Source: Thiocapsa rosea
GTDB taxonomy: Bacteria > Pseudomonadota > Gammaproteobacteria > Chromatiales > Chromatiaceae
DNA length: 64,000 nt
Reading direction: 5' to 3'
Assembly (NCBI RefSeq): GCF_003634315.1
Contig: NZ_RBXL01000001.1
Coordinates: forward strand, 1,844,501 to 1,908,500
Part shown: positions 9,801 through 19,170 of the stretch, one piece after another
Numbering within the stretch: the first letter of the stretch is position 1
How the letters are laid out: every line of letters starts with the position of its first letter
Made by a program: the position numbers and the translations under genes
The notes under the pieces: model-generated
The model's database searches: none
What the model was told of the DNA's origin: nothing
Seen by the model: only the letters and a program-made list of their open reading frames with translations

Positions 9801-11431
9801 CCGGTCTGCCCGATGCCTTCCTGGTCTCCGCGGATGCGCCGTTGGAGCATCTGCTGCACCGCTATGCACGCACGCACGGCCCCTTTCCGACACGCGACCC
9901 GGCCGCACGCTACGGTCTGAGGGCGACCCAGCTCGAACCCGTCCTGCGTCTTCTGGAGACGCGCGAGGAGTTGATCCGCGGCGAGATCCGACCGCTCGGC
10001 AGCGAGCCCGAGTGGTGCGACCCCGAGGTTCTGCGCCGCTTGCGCCGCCGCACCCTGGCCAAGGCGCGCGATGCAGTCGCCCCGGTCGATGCGGCGACCC
10101 TGGGTCGGTTCCTGCCCGCCTGGCATGGGATCGGCGAGGAGATCAAGGGACCGGATCGCCTGATGGAGGCGCTGCTTCAACTGGAGGGACTGAACGTGAC
10201 CTGGTCCCAGCTCGATCGCGTGCTCCTGCCGGCCCGGGTGTCTGGTTACCGTTCGGAGGATCTGGACATGCTCGCCGCTACCGGACAGATCGTCTGGGTC
10301 GGACGCGGAGCGGCAGGCCCGAAGGACGGGCGGGTCGCGCTCTATCGGCGCGGTAGCCCCGATCTGGGTGTCGTCGATAGCGAACCGAGTCACTCGGATC
10401 GGCCAAGTGCTTCCTCGGATGCGGTCGTGGATACGGCAACGCGCGATACCGCCGCGGACGCTCCCGACGTCCGCCGGATCCTGCTCGACCACCTGCGCAC
10501 ACGCGGGGCCTCCTTCCTCATGGAGCTGATGCAGGCCCTCGAACGTGCCGGGCTCAAGCTCGGCAAGGACGCCTTCGAGTCCGCACTCTGGGATTTGGTC
10601 TGGGCCGGCGAGATCACCAACGACACCTTCGCGCCCCTGCGTGCGCTCGGCGGGACACGCGCACCCAAGCGCGGTCGCGGCGTCACCTTGGCTGGCGGGC
10701 GCTGGTCACGCGTGGCCGATCTGCGATGCGATGCGAGCGACACCGAGCGCCTGCTCGCCCGCGCCCGGATCCTGCTCGAACGCTACGGCGTGGTCAGCCG
10801 CGAGGCGGTGCAGGCCGAGGGCATCCCGGGAGGCTTCGGGCCGCTCTATCGGGTCTTCAAACAGATGGAAGAGGGCGGACAGGTCCGCCGGGGTTATTTC
10901 GTCGAGGGGCTATCCGGTGCGCAGTTCGCCCTGAACGGCGCGATCGATCGACTGCGCAGCGCCCGGATCGAGGAGATCCCGATCGAGGGTTTCGGCGCTG
11001 ACGCGGTCCGGATCCTCGCCGCGATCGACCCGGCCAATCCCTTCGGTGCGCTCCTGCCTTGGCCCGACCACGCCGGCGGTCCGCCACCTAAACGCATCAA
11101 CGGCGCCTACCTGATCCTAGTCGCCGGCAAGCCGGTGCTCTATCTCGGCTCGGGCGGGCGCCAATTGACGCGGTTTCCCGGCTCGATCAGCGAAGAAGGC
11201 GGCGAATTGGCCCTTGCGCTCGCGGCCCTGCATCGCGTCCCGCAGCGTGGGCGCAAGCGCCTTGCCATCCAACAGATCGACGGTCTCCCGTCGCTTGAGT
11301 CACCGCTGCGCGAGGCCCTGCTTCATGCCGGCTTCGAATCCGATTACGACGCGCTCGTCCCGGTGCGTGGTTACCCCGCCGGCATCGGCCGGGACCCGAA
11401 CGCCGTGGCCTGCGCGGGACCACGCCGCTGA
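6824..11431 (+). CDS. lhr: Large helicase-related protein Lhr (SF2 helicase)
   Basis: ATP-dependent 3'-5' superfamily 2 helicase of the Lhr type, 1535 residues, about the same length as full-length E. coli Lhr (core plus large C-terminal extension). Helicase motifs are clear: motif I APTGSGKT near residue 45, motif II DEVH near 170, motif III SAT near 205, motif VI QRVGRAGH near 402. The second half (from about residue 870) is the long Lhr C-terminal region found in proteobacterial enzymes and linked to DNA repair. The first codon is GTG at 6824; an ATG three codons later (6833) is equally plausible, and neither has a strong Shine-Dalgarno. It stands alone between repeat elements and a debris region that contains a fragment of a second lhr copy. 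Confidence 0.95.
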   Translation: MSGMDIFSPATRRWFAQNFDAPTEVQIRGWAVIASGRHALITAPTGSGKTLAAFLWAIDRLMQGGPITDSKAAPAGIQVLYVSPLKALVYDIERNLRAPLAGIARAAEATGVLVRLPRVGIRTGDTPAKERQQQIKDPPEILVTTPESLYLLLGSKAAANLTRVHTLIIDEVHALAPTKRGAHLALSLERLAERCTSDPQRIGLSATVRPLAEAALYLGGDRPVEIVDAAAPPNLDLRVQVPVPDMERPPETLMLQPEGGSILGELYRQAKPQAPAEKGLWSAIHPAILAEIRAHRSTIVFVNSRGFCERLCQRLNELAEADPDSDSAPDVLAKADRPELVRAHHGSVSLEQRTQIEEGLKRGDLKAIVATSSLEMGIDMGGVDQVLLVESPGSVARGLQRVGRAGHGVGQVSTGRIFPKFRGDLLECAVIGARMLAGELEPFRMPRNALDVLAQQIAAHCVETERSVADIHRLATRAGPYRELSRSALEAVLDMLSGRYPSSDFADLKPLLVWDRTADTLGVRKGTAMITRLNAGTIPDRGNYAVHLGEEGPRIGELDEEMVFETKAGDCVLLGASTWRVEAITRDRVLVSPAPGEPGRLPFWRGDGPGRPVELGRAVGAFTRAVAAIPAERAADWIREQTPLDALAAANLAAYILDQRTATGQVPSDRTILIERFRDELGDWRICILTPFGARIHAPWAMALQWHLGRREGFEIQMMYTDDGIVLRLADGETLPELTDLLPAPEELDDRATEQLADTALFASLFRENAARALLLPRRSAKGRQPLWAQRLKAQNLLAVVRRYPAFPIVLETYRQALGDVFDLAGLKDVLTGIRNRSIRVHEVETRSASPFARSLVFAYVAAYIYEQDAPLAERRAQALTLDRGLLAELLGQAELRELIDPAVLDDLERELQHTAEGRKARDADELHDLLRRLGDLSSAELEERTEGDPAPWLATLAEQRRAVALRFMDGPRWIAAEDAGLYRDALGLVPPPGLPDAFLVSADAPLEHLLHRYARTHGPFPTRDPAARYGLRATQLEPVLRLLETREELIRGEIRPLGSEPEWCDPEVLRRLRRRTLAKARDAVAPVDAATLGRFLPAWHGIGEEIKGPDRLMEALLQLEGLNVTWSQLDRVLLPARVSGYRSEDLDMLAATGQIVWVGRGAAGPKDGRVALYRRGSPDLGVVDSEPSHSDRPSASSDAVVDTATRDTAADAPDVRRILLDHLRTRGASFLMELMQALERAGLKLGKDAFESALWDLVWAGEITNDTFAPLRALGGTRAPKRGRGVTLAGGRWSRVADLRCDASDTERLLARARILLERYGVVSREAVQAEGIPGGFGPLYRVFKQMEEGGQVRRGYFVEGLSGAQFALNGAIDRLRSARIEEIPIEGFGADAVRILAAIDPANPFGALLPWPDHAGGPPPKRINGAYLILVAGKPVLYLGSGGRQLTRFPGSISEEGGELALALAALHRVPQRGRKRLAIQQIDGLPSLESPLREALLHAGFESDYDALVPVRGYPAGIGRDPNAVACAGPRR

Positions 11432-11553
11432 CGCATGGGCGTCATTTCTTGCCGTCGGTTCGGTCGTGGTCCGGTGCAATCGTCAACAGACGCATGAACT
11501 CGCCATCCCGGTAGGCCGTGGCTCGACGTGACCGAGTCACTCTGAGCGAATAG

Positions 11554-11733
11554 ATGGCAGGCACACCGGATGGTGGACGAACGCTGACGATTTTTCTACT
11601 GGCAACGGTCAATCCGCGGTCGACCTGGCCTACGCGACTGCGACGGCATCTGCGGGAGTTTCCGGAGTTGTCCCGCCTTGGGATCGATCTGCGAGGGTTG
11701 GGTGCACCAGCGGACTGGGAAGATGCCTGGTGA
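11554..11733 (+). pseudogene. Remnant of an Abi-family (Abi_2-like) gene
   Basis: A 59-codon open frame whose C-terminal part reads LLATVNPRSTWPTRLRRHL...GIDLRGLGAPADWEDAW. This resembles the last 45 or so residues of Abi_2-type abortive infection proteins (pattern NP-STW...L...FP...GFP-W followed by a terminal W). The N-terminal RNA-binding part is absent, so this is probably a 3' remnant. The ATG at 11554 is only the first in-frame start. The assignment is from motif memory, not a search. Confidence 0.45.
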
Positions 11734-11768
11734 AAAACTTCAGGATGCCGGAAAGCTGACTTCTATCG

Positions 11769-11848
11769 ACTGAAAAACTGAGAGGAAACAAAAAACCCCT
11801 CAGCGATCTCCCCGCCGGAGCGGCTCGACCGAGAGGGGCCGTGTTGTC
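11769..11848 (-). terminator. Possible minus-strand terminator
   Basis: On the minus strand CCCCTC and GAGGGG can pair across a long loop and are followed by TTTTTTG. The large loop makes this a weak candidate, and no gene that would need it survives upstream. Confidence 0.25.
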
Positions 11849-11896
11849 GATAACGATAGTGTGAAATCGGCACAGAATCAACCACGAGGCTTCGCG

Positions 11897-11993
11897 GAGC
11901 GCCTGATGGATGTGCTCCTCCAGCTCGATGGCCGAACAGTCACCTGATCCCGGCTCAATCCTGTGCTTCTGCCGGCCCGGGTGCCGGGCTACC
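11897..11993 (+). pseudogene. Fragment of a second lhr gene
   Basis: Translation gives RLMDVLLQLDGRTVT, a stop, then SRLNPVLLPARVPGY. This aligns with Lhr residues about 1111-1143 of the intact gene upstream (RLMEALLQLEGLNVTW...VLLPARVSGY), with a TGA replacing the Trp codon. DNA similarity continues only for about 100 bp. It is best read as debris of a duplicated or acquired lhr-like gene. Confidence 0.65.
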
Positions 11994-12188
11994 CAGTTCG
12001 CCCGGAACTTGCGGGACCTTTAAGTTCTGTCCGCGGTTCAGCTCCTGCACACTGACGATGGTGCCGCATTCGACGGGGCCACCTGGCGTGACGAGACGCC
12101 GTCACCTTCGCGTGTCGGCAGCATGCCCTTCCGAACGCATATGGTAATTTGACGCTCGGTCCGCCGCGACAGCCCCGGAGTTGTTTCC

Positions 12189-13766
12189 ATGCGTTTCTTC
12201 AACACCGAAGGCCCGATCAAGCAAGACAAGCATTATTTCCTTCCGCCGCTGGAGCGGTGGGATCTGGCGCAGGTGCTTACGCTCATCGATCAGGAGAAAT
12301 ACTTCCTCCTGCATGCCCCTCGGCAGACCGGCAAGACGACCTGTCTGCTGGCGCTGATGGAGTATCTGAATCGGGAAGGGCGTTATCTGGCGCTCTACGC
12401 CAATATCGAGACGGCGCAGCCCGCGCGCGAGAATGTGGAATTGGCGATGACGGGCATCGTGCAGACGCTGGCGAACAGCGCACACTTCTGGCTCGGCGAC
12501 TCCGCGCCACAAGCTCTGGCGCGCGAGGTGCTCGCCGAGCAGTCGGCTACGGTCGCGCTGGGTCAGTTTCTCGCCCGCTGGTGCGCGCAGTCGCCGCGGC
12601 CGACCGTCCTGCTTCTGGACGAGGTGGATGCGCTGGTCGGCGACACGCTCATCTCGCTGCTGCGCCAGTTGCGTGCGGGCTATTCCCAGCGCCCCACGGG
12701 TTTTCCGCAGACCGTGATCCTCTGCGGGGTGCGGGATCTGCGCGACTATCGCATCCATTCCAGCTCCGAGGCGCCGATCACCGGCGGCAGTGCGTTCAAC
12801 ATCAACATCAAGGCCAAGTCGCTGCGCTTGGGCGATTTCAATGCCGCGGAGGTCAGGGCGCTGTTGCAGGAGCACACCGCCGAGACCGGCCAAGTCTTCG
12901 CGCCCGAGACATTGGATCGGGTGTGGACTCTGACCCAAGGCCAACCCTGGCTGGTCAACGCGCTGGCCTACGAGACCTGTTTCGAGATGCCCGAGGGCCG
13001 TGACCGCAGCCGCCCGATCGGGTTGGAGATGATCGAGCAGGCCAAGGAGAACCTTATCCTGCGCCGGGTCACGCATCTGGATCAGCTGGCCGACAAGCTG
13101 CGCGAGCCGCGTGTGCGCCGGGTCATCGAGCCGATGTTGGCCGGGACCGCCTTGGGCGAGGTGCCCGAGGACGACATCCAATACCTCATCGATCTCGGTC
13201 TCTGCCGGATGGCGCCGGGTCGGGGCCTGACGATCGCCAATCCGATTTACCGCGAGGTCCTGCCCCGAATTTTGACCTTCACACCTCAGGCGTCCCTGCC
13301 GCAGATCGCCCCGACCTGGCTGAATCCGGACGCCAGCCTGAACGCCGACCGTCTCCTGAGCGCCTTCCTGGTCTTCTGGCGCCAACACGGCCAACCTCTC
13401 TTGGGCAGCGCCGCCTACCATGAGATCGCCCCGCATCTGGTTCTCATGGCCTTTCTGCATCGCGTGGCCAACGGCGAGGGCACGTTGGAACGCGAATATG
13501 CAATCGGTTCAGGCCGGATGGATCTGTGCCTGCGTTACGGAGCGGTCACGCTCGGCATCGAGCTGAAGGTCTGGCGCGACGGTGCGCCCGATCCGTTGGC
13601 CGAGGGGTTGGTGCAGTTGGATGGGTATCTCGCCGGTCTCGGGCTCGACGCCGGCTGGCTCGTGATCTTCGACCGCCGCGCCGGCCAACCGCCGATCGCC
13701 GAGCGCACGGGCAGCGTCGAGACGCGCAGCCCGCAGGGCAGACACATCCGCGTGGTGCGGGCTTAA
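12189..13766 (+). CDS. AAA ATPase with PD-(D/E)XK nuclease-like C-terminus
   Basis: Cytoplasmic protein of 525 residues. The N-terminal P-loop ATPase has Walker A APRQTGKTT (residues 43-51) and Walker B TVLLLDEVDAL (about 139-149). The C-terminal part has GRMDLCLRYGAVTLGIELKVW (about 440-460), the D...ExK layout of a PD-(D/E)XK nuclease fold. Proteins of this build are common as single genes in purple sulfur bacteria and cyanobacteria; their role is not established, and defence or mobile-DNA functions are only a guess. The start at 12189 has GGAG about 8 nt upstream. Its stop codon TAA (13764-13766) lies inside the first bases of a palindromic repeat, and the convergent gene nifA ends in the partner repeat. 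Confidence 0.85.
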   Translation: MRFFNTEGPIKQDKHYFLPPLERWDLAQVLTLIDQEKYFLLHAPRQTGKTTCLLALMEYLNREGRYLALYANIETAQPARENVELAMTGIVQTLANSAHFWLGDSAPQALAREVLAEQSATVALGQFLARWCAQSPRPTVLLLDEVDALVGDTLISLLRQLRAGYSQRPTGFPQTVILCGVRDLRDYRIHSSSEAPITGGSAFNINIKAKSLRLGDFNAAEVRALLQEHTAETGQVFAPETLDRVWTLTQGQPWLVNALAYETCFEMPEGRDRSRPIGLEMIEQAKENLILRRVTHLDQLADKLREPRVRRVIEPMLAGTALGEVPEDDIQYLIDLGLCRMAPGRGLTIANPIYREVLPRILTFTPQASLPQIAPTWLNPDASLNADRLLSAFLVFWRQHGQPLLGSAAYHEIAPHLVLMAFLHRVANGEGTLEREYAIGSGRMDLCLRYGAVTLGIELKVWRDGAPDPLAEGLVQLDGYLAGLGLDAGWLVIFDRRAGQPPIAERTGSVETRSPQGRHIRVVRA

Positions 13767-13849
13767 ACCGCGCTCAGTGCGGTATGCGATGCTTCTGGAT
13801 GGGATCGGCCTCGGCAGACTTGACGATCGTTGGAGTTGGCGCGGTTTAA
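13763..13849. repeat. Palindromic repeat, A-type; supplies ATPase stop codon
   Basis: A-type copy with ends TTAAACCGCGC / GCGCGGTTTAA. The TAA at 13764-13766 is the stop of the upstream ATPase gene. A 21-bp AT-rich spacer (13850-13870) separates it from the B-type partner. Confidence 0.88.
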
Positions 13850-13870
13850 GATATTAAAAAATATAGTATT

Positions 13871-13952
13871 TTAAATCGCGTCTCCACAAAGGGATGTGGG
13901 TGCGGCAAACGTCGAACTCACTCGAAGATGAGCATCTCGCTCTGGACGCGGT

Positions 13953-13956
<4 letters not shown>
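13871..13956. repeat. Palindromic repeat, B-type; supplies nifA stop codon
   Basis: B-type copy with ends TTAAATCGCGTC / GGACGCGGTTTAA. The nifA stop (TAA, minus strand 13955-13953) lies in its terminal bases. Read on the minus strand, the hairpin is followed by ATATTTTTTAATA, so it could terminate nifA transcription. Confidence 0.88.
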
Positions 13957-15533
<1,577 letters not shown>

Positions 15534-15549
15534 GAGGGTTCGTGCAAGC

Positions 15550-17190
15550 TCAGTCGTCGTCGGGGACGGCGGTCAGTGACAGGCGAATGCGGCAGCCATC
15601 GGTCATCGTCGGGTCGACCTCGATACTGCCTCCGTGGGCGTTGACGATCTCTTGACTGAGCGCGAGACCCATACCGGCCTTGCCGCGACGGTTGCGCCAA
15701 CCGATGTAGAAGGGCTCGAAGACCTTATAGCGGTCTTCGGCCGGGATCCCCGCGCCGTTGTCTTCGATCTCGACCTCAACGGCCTCGTCGACCCGGCGGG
15801 TGGTCAGGCGCAGCTCGCGGTGCGCGCGGTTGGTCTCGCAGAGTGCCTGAATGGCATTGTCGATCAGGTGCTTGAACAAGGCGCGTAGCTGGTTCTTGTG
15901 GCCAGGCAGCTCGGGTAGAACATGCGCCGGGCGCCAGTCGACCACGATTCCGGTGGCCAAGAGGCGGTCGGTCTCCAGCTCCAGGACCTGGCGCAGGAGT
16001 TCGTTGACGTTGACCATGACCCCGGCCTCGCGCGGCTCCTCGGGCAGTGCCGAGGTCAGGGTCGCGAGTGCTTTGGCGCCGGAGACGCTGATCTGGTCGA
16101 GCATCCCGGCGAGGGTGTCGACGTTGCCGGCACCGCCGCGCACCATGGCCGCAGCGGCGTTGATGACGTTGAGCGGCACCTGAATCTGATAGATGGCCGC
16201 AGCGAGTGCCTCGCGCATCCCGTGCATCAGCTGTTGCTCGGCGAGTCGGGCGCGCAGGTTTTCCAGATGGGCGCGCTCGATCTCGCGCCGCCGTGCGGTG
16301 ACCTCGCTTGCGAGCAGCAACAGGCGCCGGTCACCGGGGACCTGGCGACCGAAATAGGTCCGGGCGCTGGCGTCGCTCTCCTCGACCGGTGTCCCGGAGC
16401 AGGCGAACCAGCGTGGTCCCATTGAACCGGGGATCTCGATGGCGACCTCGACATCCTTGAAGCCGCGCCCCTCCAAACAGGCCGCAAAGGCATCCACGCC
16501 GAGCTGCTCGCTGACCGCCGCGCGAAGGACATCGGCCGGTTCTTTGCCGCGCAGATCCCCGAGCAGCTTTTTGTATTCCTGATTGTCCAGGATGATCCGG
16601 CCCTTGCTGTCGAGCAGGACGACGATCACCGGGGCCGCATCCAGGACGGTCTCGATGCGGGCCTTCTGTTGACGCAGCGCCCCCTCGAGCTCGTGGACCT
16701 TGGTCGCGTCGCGATGCATCCCGAGGAAGTACTGAAGATCCCCGTCGCGATCCAGAACCGGGGAGATGATCAGCTCCGCCAGATAGTCGAGGCCCGCCTT
16801 CGTGCGGTTCACCAGGGTGCCGGTCCAGGTCTCTTTGCGTTGGATGGTTCGCCACAGCTGCTGATAGACGCTCAGCGGCGTCGCGTTGCTCGAGAGGATC
16901 GACTCGTTCTGTCCCAGGACCTCCTCGCGGCTGTATCCCGTCAAGGTTTCGAAGGCATGATTCGCGTAGAGGATCGCCGCCTTGTGGTCCGTGATGGAGA
17001 TGGCCACGGGCGACTGCTCGACCGCTTCGAAGAAGAGTCGAGGAGGCAGCGGATCCAGCGCATTACCCCCCATGAGCGTCAGCGCCTCGACAACCTCGAT
17101 CGGGGTCCCGTCGGGCGGCGAGGCTAAAAACTCGCCGAGCGCGTTGATGACGACCTGCTGGACGGTGCCCGGGGCTTCTCGGACCGGCAC
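15550..17190 (-). CDS. nifL: Redox/nitrogen-responsive anti-activator NifL
   Basis: Flavoprotein that binds and inhibits NifA under oxygen or fixed nitrogen, 546 residues. PAS1 (about 40-150, FAD site in the Azotobacter homologue) is followed by PAS2 (about 165-285), a helical region and a GHKL ATP-binding domain with N box [17 protein letters not shown] and [10 protein letters not shown]. The position of the phospho-His of true kinases reads [11 protein letters not shown], with no His, consistent with a protein that signals by contact rather than phosphotransfer. The start is GTG at 17190 with AGGAG 6 nt upstream. A sigma-54 promoter lies 38 bp farther upstream, suggesting autoactivation by NifA. 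Confidence 0.95.
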   Translation of the reverse strand: MPVREAPGTVQQVVINALGEFLASPPDGTPIEVVEALTLMGGNALDPLPPRLFFEAVEQSPVAISITDHKAAILYANHAFETLTGYSREEVLGQNESILSSNATPLSVYQQLWRTIQRKETWTGTLVNRTKAGLDYLAELIISPVLDRDGDLQYFLGMHRDATKVHELEGALRQQKARIETVLDAAPVIVVLLDSKGRIILDNQEYKKLLGDLRGKEPADVLRAAVSEQLGVDAFAACLEGRGFKDVEVAIEIPGSMGPRWFACSGTPVEESDASARTYFGRQVPGDRRLLLLASEVTARRREIERAHLENLRARLAEQQLMHGMREALAAAIYQIQVPLNVINAAAAMVRGGAGNVDTLAGMLDQISVSGAKALATLTSALPEEPREAGVMVNVNELLRQVLELETDRLLATGIVVDWRPAHVLPELPGHKNQLRALFKHLIDNAIQALCETNRAHRELRLTTRRVDEAVEVEIEDNGAGIPAEDRYKVFEPFYIGWRNRRGKAGMGLALSQEIVNAHGGSIEVDPTMTDGCRIRLSLTAVPDDD

Positions 17191-17227
17191 GGCGCTCTCC
17201 TGAATCCTGTTCGTAAGGAAATTCTAC

Positions 17228-17243
17228 AGCAATTGCGATGCCA
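17228..17243 (-). promoter_or_regulatory. Sigma-54 promoter of nifLA
   Basis: On the minus strand TGGCATCGCAATTGCT has GG and GC elements separated by exactly 10 nt, matching the -24/-12 consensus (TGGCAYG-N4-TTGCW). Transcription would start near 17217, about 26 nt before the nifL GTG. Confidence 0.8.
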
Positions 17244-17343
17244 TCGCCGACAGATGCGGGCCGCTCTAGAGGGACGATCCCGGGTCTGCTCGGACGGCGC
17301 AGCATTCTCGGCGGTGCCGCGCCTTCGCCTCTGTCGATACCCC

Positions 17344-17359
17344 TGTCAGTTTTACGACA
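17344..17359. promoter_or_regulatory. NifA upstream activator site 1
   Basis: TGT-N10-ACA (TGTCAGTTTTACGACA), the NifA binding consensus. It is about 100 bp from the nifLA promoter and about 225 bp from the rnfA promoter. Confidence 0.75.
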
Positions 17360-17386
17360 TTTCCATGCGACTGCAACCGGGATTTC

Positions 17387-17402
17387 TGTTGTCACCGCGA
17401 CA
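17387..17402. promoter_or_regulatory. NifA upstream activator site 2
   Basis: TGT-N10-ACA (TGTTGTCACCGCGACA). Its centre is 43 bp from that of site 1, about four helical turns, so two NifA dimers would sit on the same face of the DNA. Confidence 0.75.
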
Positions 17403-17582
17403 GCCCGGCTTCGAAGGTATCACGCCCGGGAGGACGCCGGCCGCGCCTGCGGGATGTCGACTGTTCCGTTCCACCCGCCTTCCCGGGGACGTCAATCCAT
17501 TGATGATGAGACGATATTTCAGTGTCCGGCAGCTCCTGGAGCGATCGTGGATCGGCCCGGTACGCGCGTCCCATTCGGCAGC

Positions 17583-17598
17583 TGGCACCGCATTTGCT
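17583..17598 (+). promoter_or_regulatory. Sigma-54 promoter of the rnf operon
   Basis: TGGCACCGCATTTGCT has GG and GC separated by 10 nt and fits the -24/-12 consensus almost perfectly. Transcription would start near 17609, about 32 nt before rnfA. Confidence 0.82.
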
Positions 17599-17640
17599 GA
17601 TGCCGTGACATCAAGGTCGCGACGCAAGGGCGTTCACCGT

Positions 17641-18216
17641 ATGGGCGAGTATGTGATGCTGATTCTCGGCACCGCGTTGGTCAACAACGTCGTGCTGGTC
17701 AAGTTCCTGGGGCTCTGCCCCTTCATGGGCGTGTCGAACAAGCTCGACTCCGCCTTGGGGATGGGATTGGCCACCACCTTCGTGCTGACCTTGGCCGCGG
17801 TCGCGAGCTGGCTGCTCGAATGGTTTGTGCTCCAGCCGCTGGATATCGGCTTCCTGCGCATCCTGACCTTCATCCTGGTGATCGCTGCGGTCGTGCAGTT
17901 TACCGAGATGGCCGTGCGCAAGCTCTCGCCCGCGCTCTATCAGGTGCTGGGGATCTTCCTCCCGCTGATCACCACCAACTGCGCCGTACTGGGCGTGGCC
18001 CTGTTGAATGTTCAAGAGGAGCACGGATTCCTCCAAAGCGTTCTCTACGGATTCGGCTCGGCGCTCGGGTTCACCTTGGTGATGTTGCTCTTCGCCGGCA
18101 TGCGCGAGCGACTGGCGCTGGCCCAGGTCCCGGCGGCCTTCAGCGGAACGCCGATCGCGTTTATCGCTGCCGGGCTCTTGTCGCTGGCCTTCATGGGCTT
18201 TGCCGGGCTGGCGTGA
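17641..18216 (+). CDS. rnfA: Rnf complex membrane subunit RnfA
   Basis: Integral membrane subunit of the Rnf ferredoxin:NAD+ oxidoreductase, 191 residues, the usual length (about 193). It opens [32 protein letters not shown], and about six hydrophobic helices follow. The conserved Cys in LGLCPFMG and ITTNCAVLG are kept; in this family they help hold an intramembrane Fe-S centre between RnfA and RnfE. The frame is open upstream to 17233, but the start at 17641 matches the family and lies just after the sigma-54 promoter. It is the first gene of rnfABCDGEH; the complex supplies reduced ferredoxin for nitrogenase at the cost of ion-motive force. Confidence 0.95.
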   Translation: MGEYVMLILGTALVNNVVLVKFLGLCPFMGVSNKLDSALGMGLATTFVLTLAAVASWLLEWFVLQPLDIGFLRILTFILVIAAVVQFTEMAVRKLSPALYQVLGIFLPLITTNCAVLGVALLNVQEEHGFLQSVLYGFGSALGFTLVMLLFAGMRERLALAQVPAAFSGTPIAFIAAGLLSLAFMGFAGLA

Positions 18217-18471
18217 AACTCCGGAACGCGACCGGCGCGACAGGCAAGGATCGAAGACGCGCTTGATCTTTTGTGCGGTCAATGGCCGTCGCAGGACGCG
18301 TTCCGGAGGATGAAAAATCGATGGATGCGGCTCGCTGCTCGGCCACGACGCTGTTCGAGACGGATGCCCACAGGGTTCGGGTCGGGTTTCGGAAGGCATC
18401 GGACCGGCAGCTCCCTGGCCGCGTAGCCGGCCGCCATCGGCATGACGGATTCTTAATCGAGACACACTACG

Positions 18472-19005
18472 ATGATTGCCGCGATCTTCAGCCTTACGAC
18501 TCTCGGTTTGATCTTGGGCTGGCTCCTTGGCCTCGCCGCGCGCTACCTGAAGGTCGAGGGCAATCCACTCGCCGAGCGGGTCGTCGAGCTGCTGCCCGGC
18601 TCCCAGTGCGGTCAATGCGGTTACCCCGGATGTACGCCGGCGGCGGACGCGATCGCCTCGGGTGCAGCCCCCGTAACCATCTGTCCGCCTGGCGGACGCG
18701 CGCTGGCGGAGGAGCTCGCGGGTGTGCTCGGGGTCAGTGTCGACCTGTCCGGCGTTGCCGACAAGGCGCCGGCGATCGCGCACATCCACGAGAACCTCTG
18801 CATCGGCTGCTGCAAGTGCTTCAAGCGCTGCCCGACCGACGCGATCATGGGGGCCAACAACATGATCCACAGCGTCTTCGCCGATGCCTGTACCGGCTGC
18901 GAGCTGTGCTTCGACGTCTGCCCGACCGAATGCATCGAGATGCGTCCGGTCACGCCGACCCTACAGACCTGGTATTGGACGAAGCCGAGCGCGCTGGCGG
19001 CATGA
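18472..19005 (+). CDS. rnfB: Rnf complex Fe-S subunit RnfB
   Basis: Iron-sulfur subunit of Rnf, 177 residues. An N-terminal membrane helix (1-24) anchors it. Residues about 42-75 hold the CxxCxxxxC...C cluster site (CGQCGYPGCT...ICPPGG), and two ferredoxin-type 4Fe-4S motifs follow (CIGCCKCFKRCP and CTGCELCFDVCP). It is the likely entry point for electrons from or to ferredoxin. The 255-bp gap after rnfA is longer than expected within an operon and contains no supported gene. Confidence 0.95.
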   Translation: MIAAIFSLTTLGLILGWLLGLAARYLKVEGNPLAERVVELLPGSQCGQCGYPGCTPAADAIASGAAPVTICPPGGRALAEELAGVLGVSVDLSGVADKAPAIAHIHENLCIGCCKCFKRCPTDAIMGANNMIHSVFADACTGCELCFDVCPTECIEMRPVTPTLQTWYWTKPSALAA

Positions 19006-19030
19006 GGCTGGCCGGGTGAGCCGTTCGACT

Positions 19031-19112
19031 GCCAGCCGCCAGCCGCCAGCCGCCAGCTTCGGTTTAGTCGAAGGCAGGAGGCAGGAGGCAGGAGGCAGGA
19101 GGCCGGAGGCAG
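19031..19112. repeat. Two 7-bp tandem repeat tracts between rnfB and rnfC
   Basis: 19031-19057 is about four copies of GCCAGCC; 19072-19112 is about six copies of AGGCAGG with one variant (GGCCGG). Both have a 7-bp period. They fill half of the 165-bp rnfB-rnfC gap. AG-rich units resemble repeated Shine-Dalgarno sequence but end about 60 bp before rnfC. Confidence 0.85.
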
Positions 19113-19170
19113 GAAGCACTCCCGCGCAACGCCCTAAAGATCGTGACGCAGAGGTAAGAAAGGCCCGACT

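Noticed and set aside
12102-13460. Minus-strand open frame of 452 codons opposite the AAA ATPase
   Set aside because: Shadow of the plus-strand gene, which has Walker motifs and a ribosome site; the antisense product has no family features.
17611-18870. Minus-strand open frame across rnfA and rnfB
   Set aside because: Antisense to conserved rnf genes; His/Arg/Gln-rich, without motifs.
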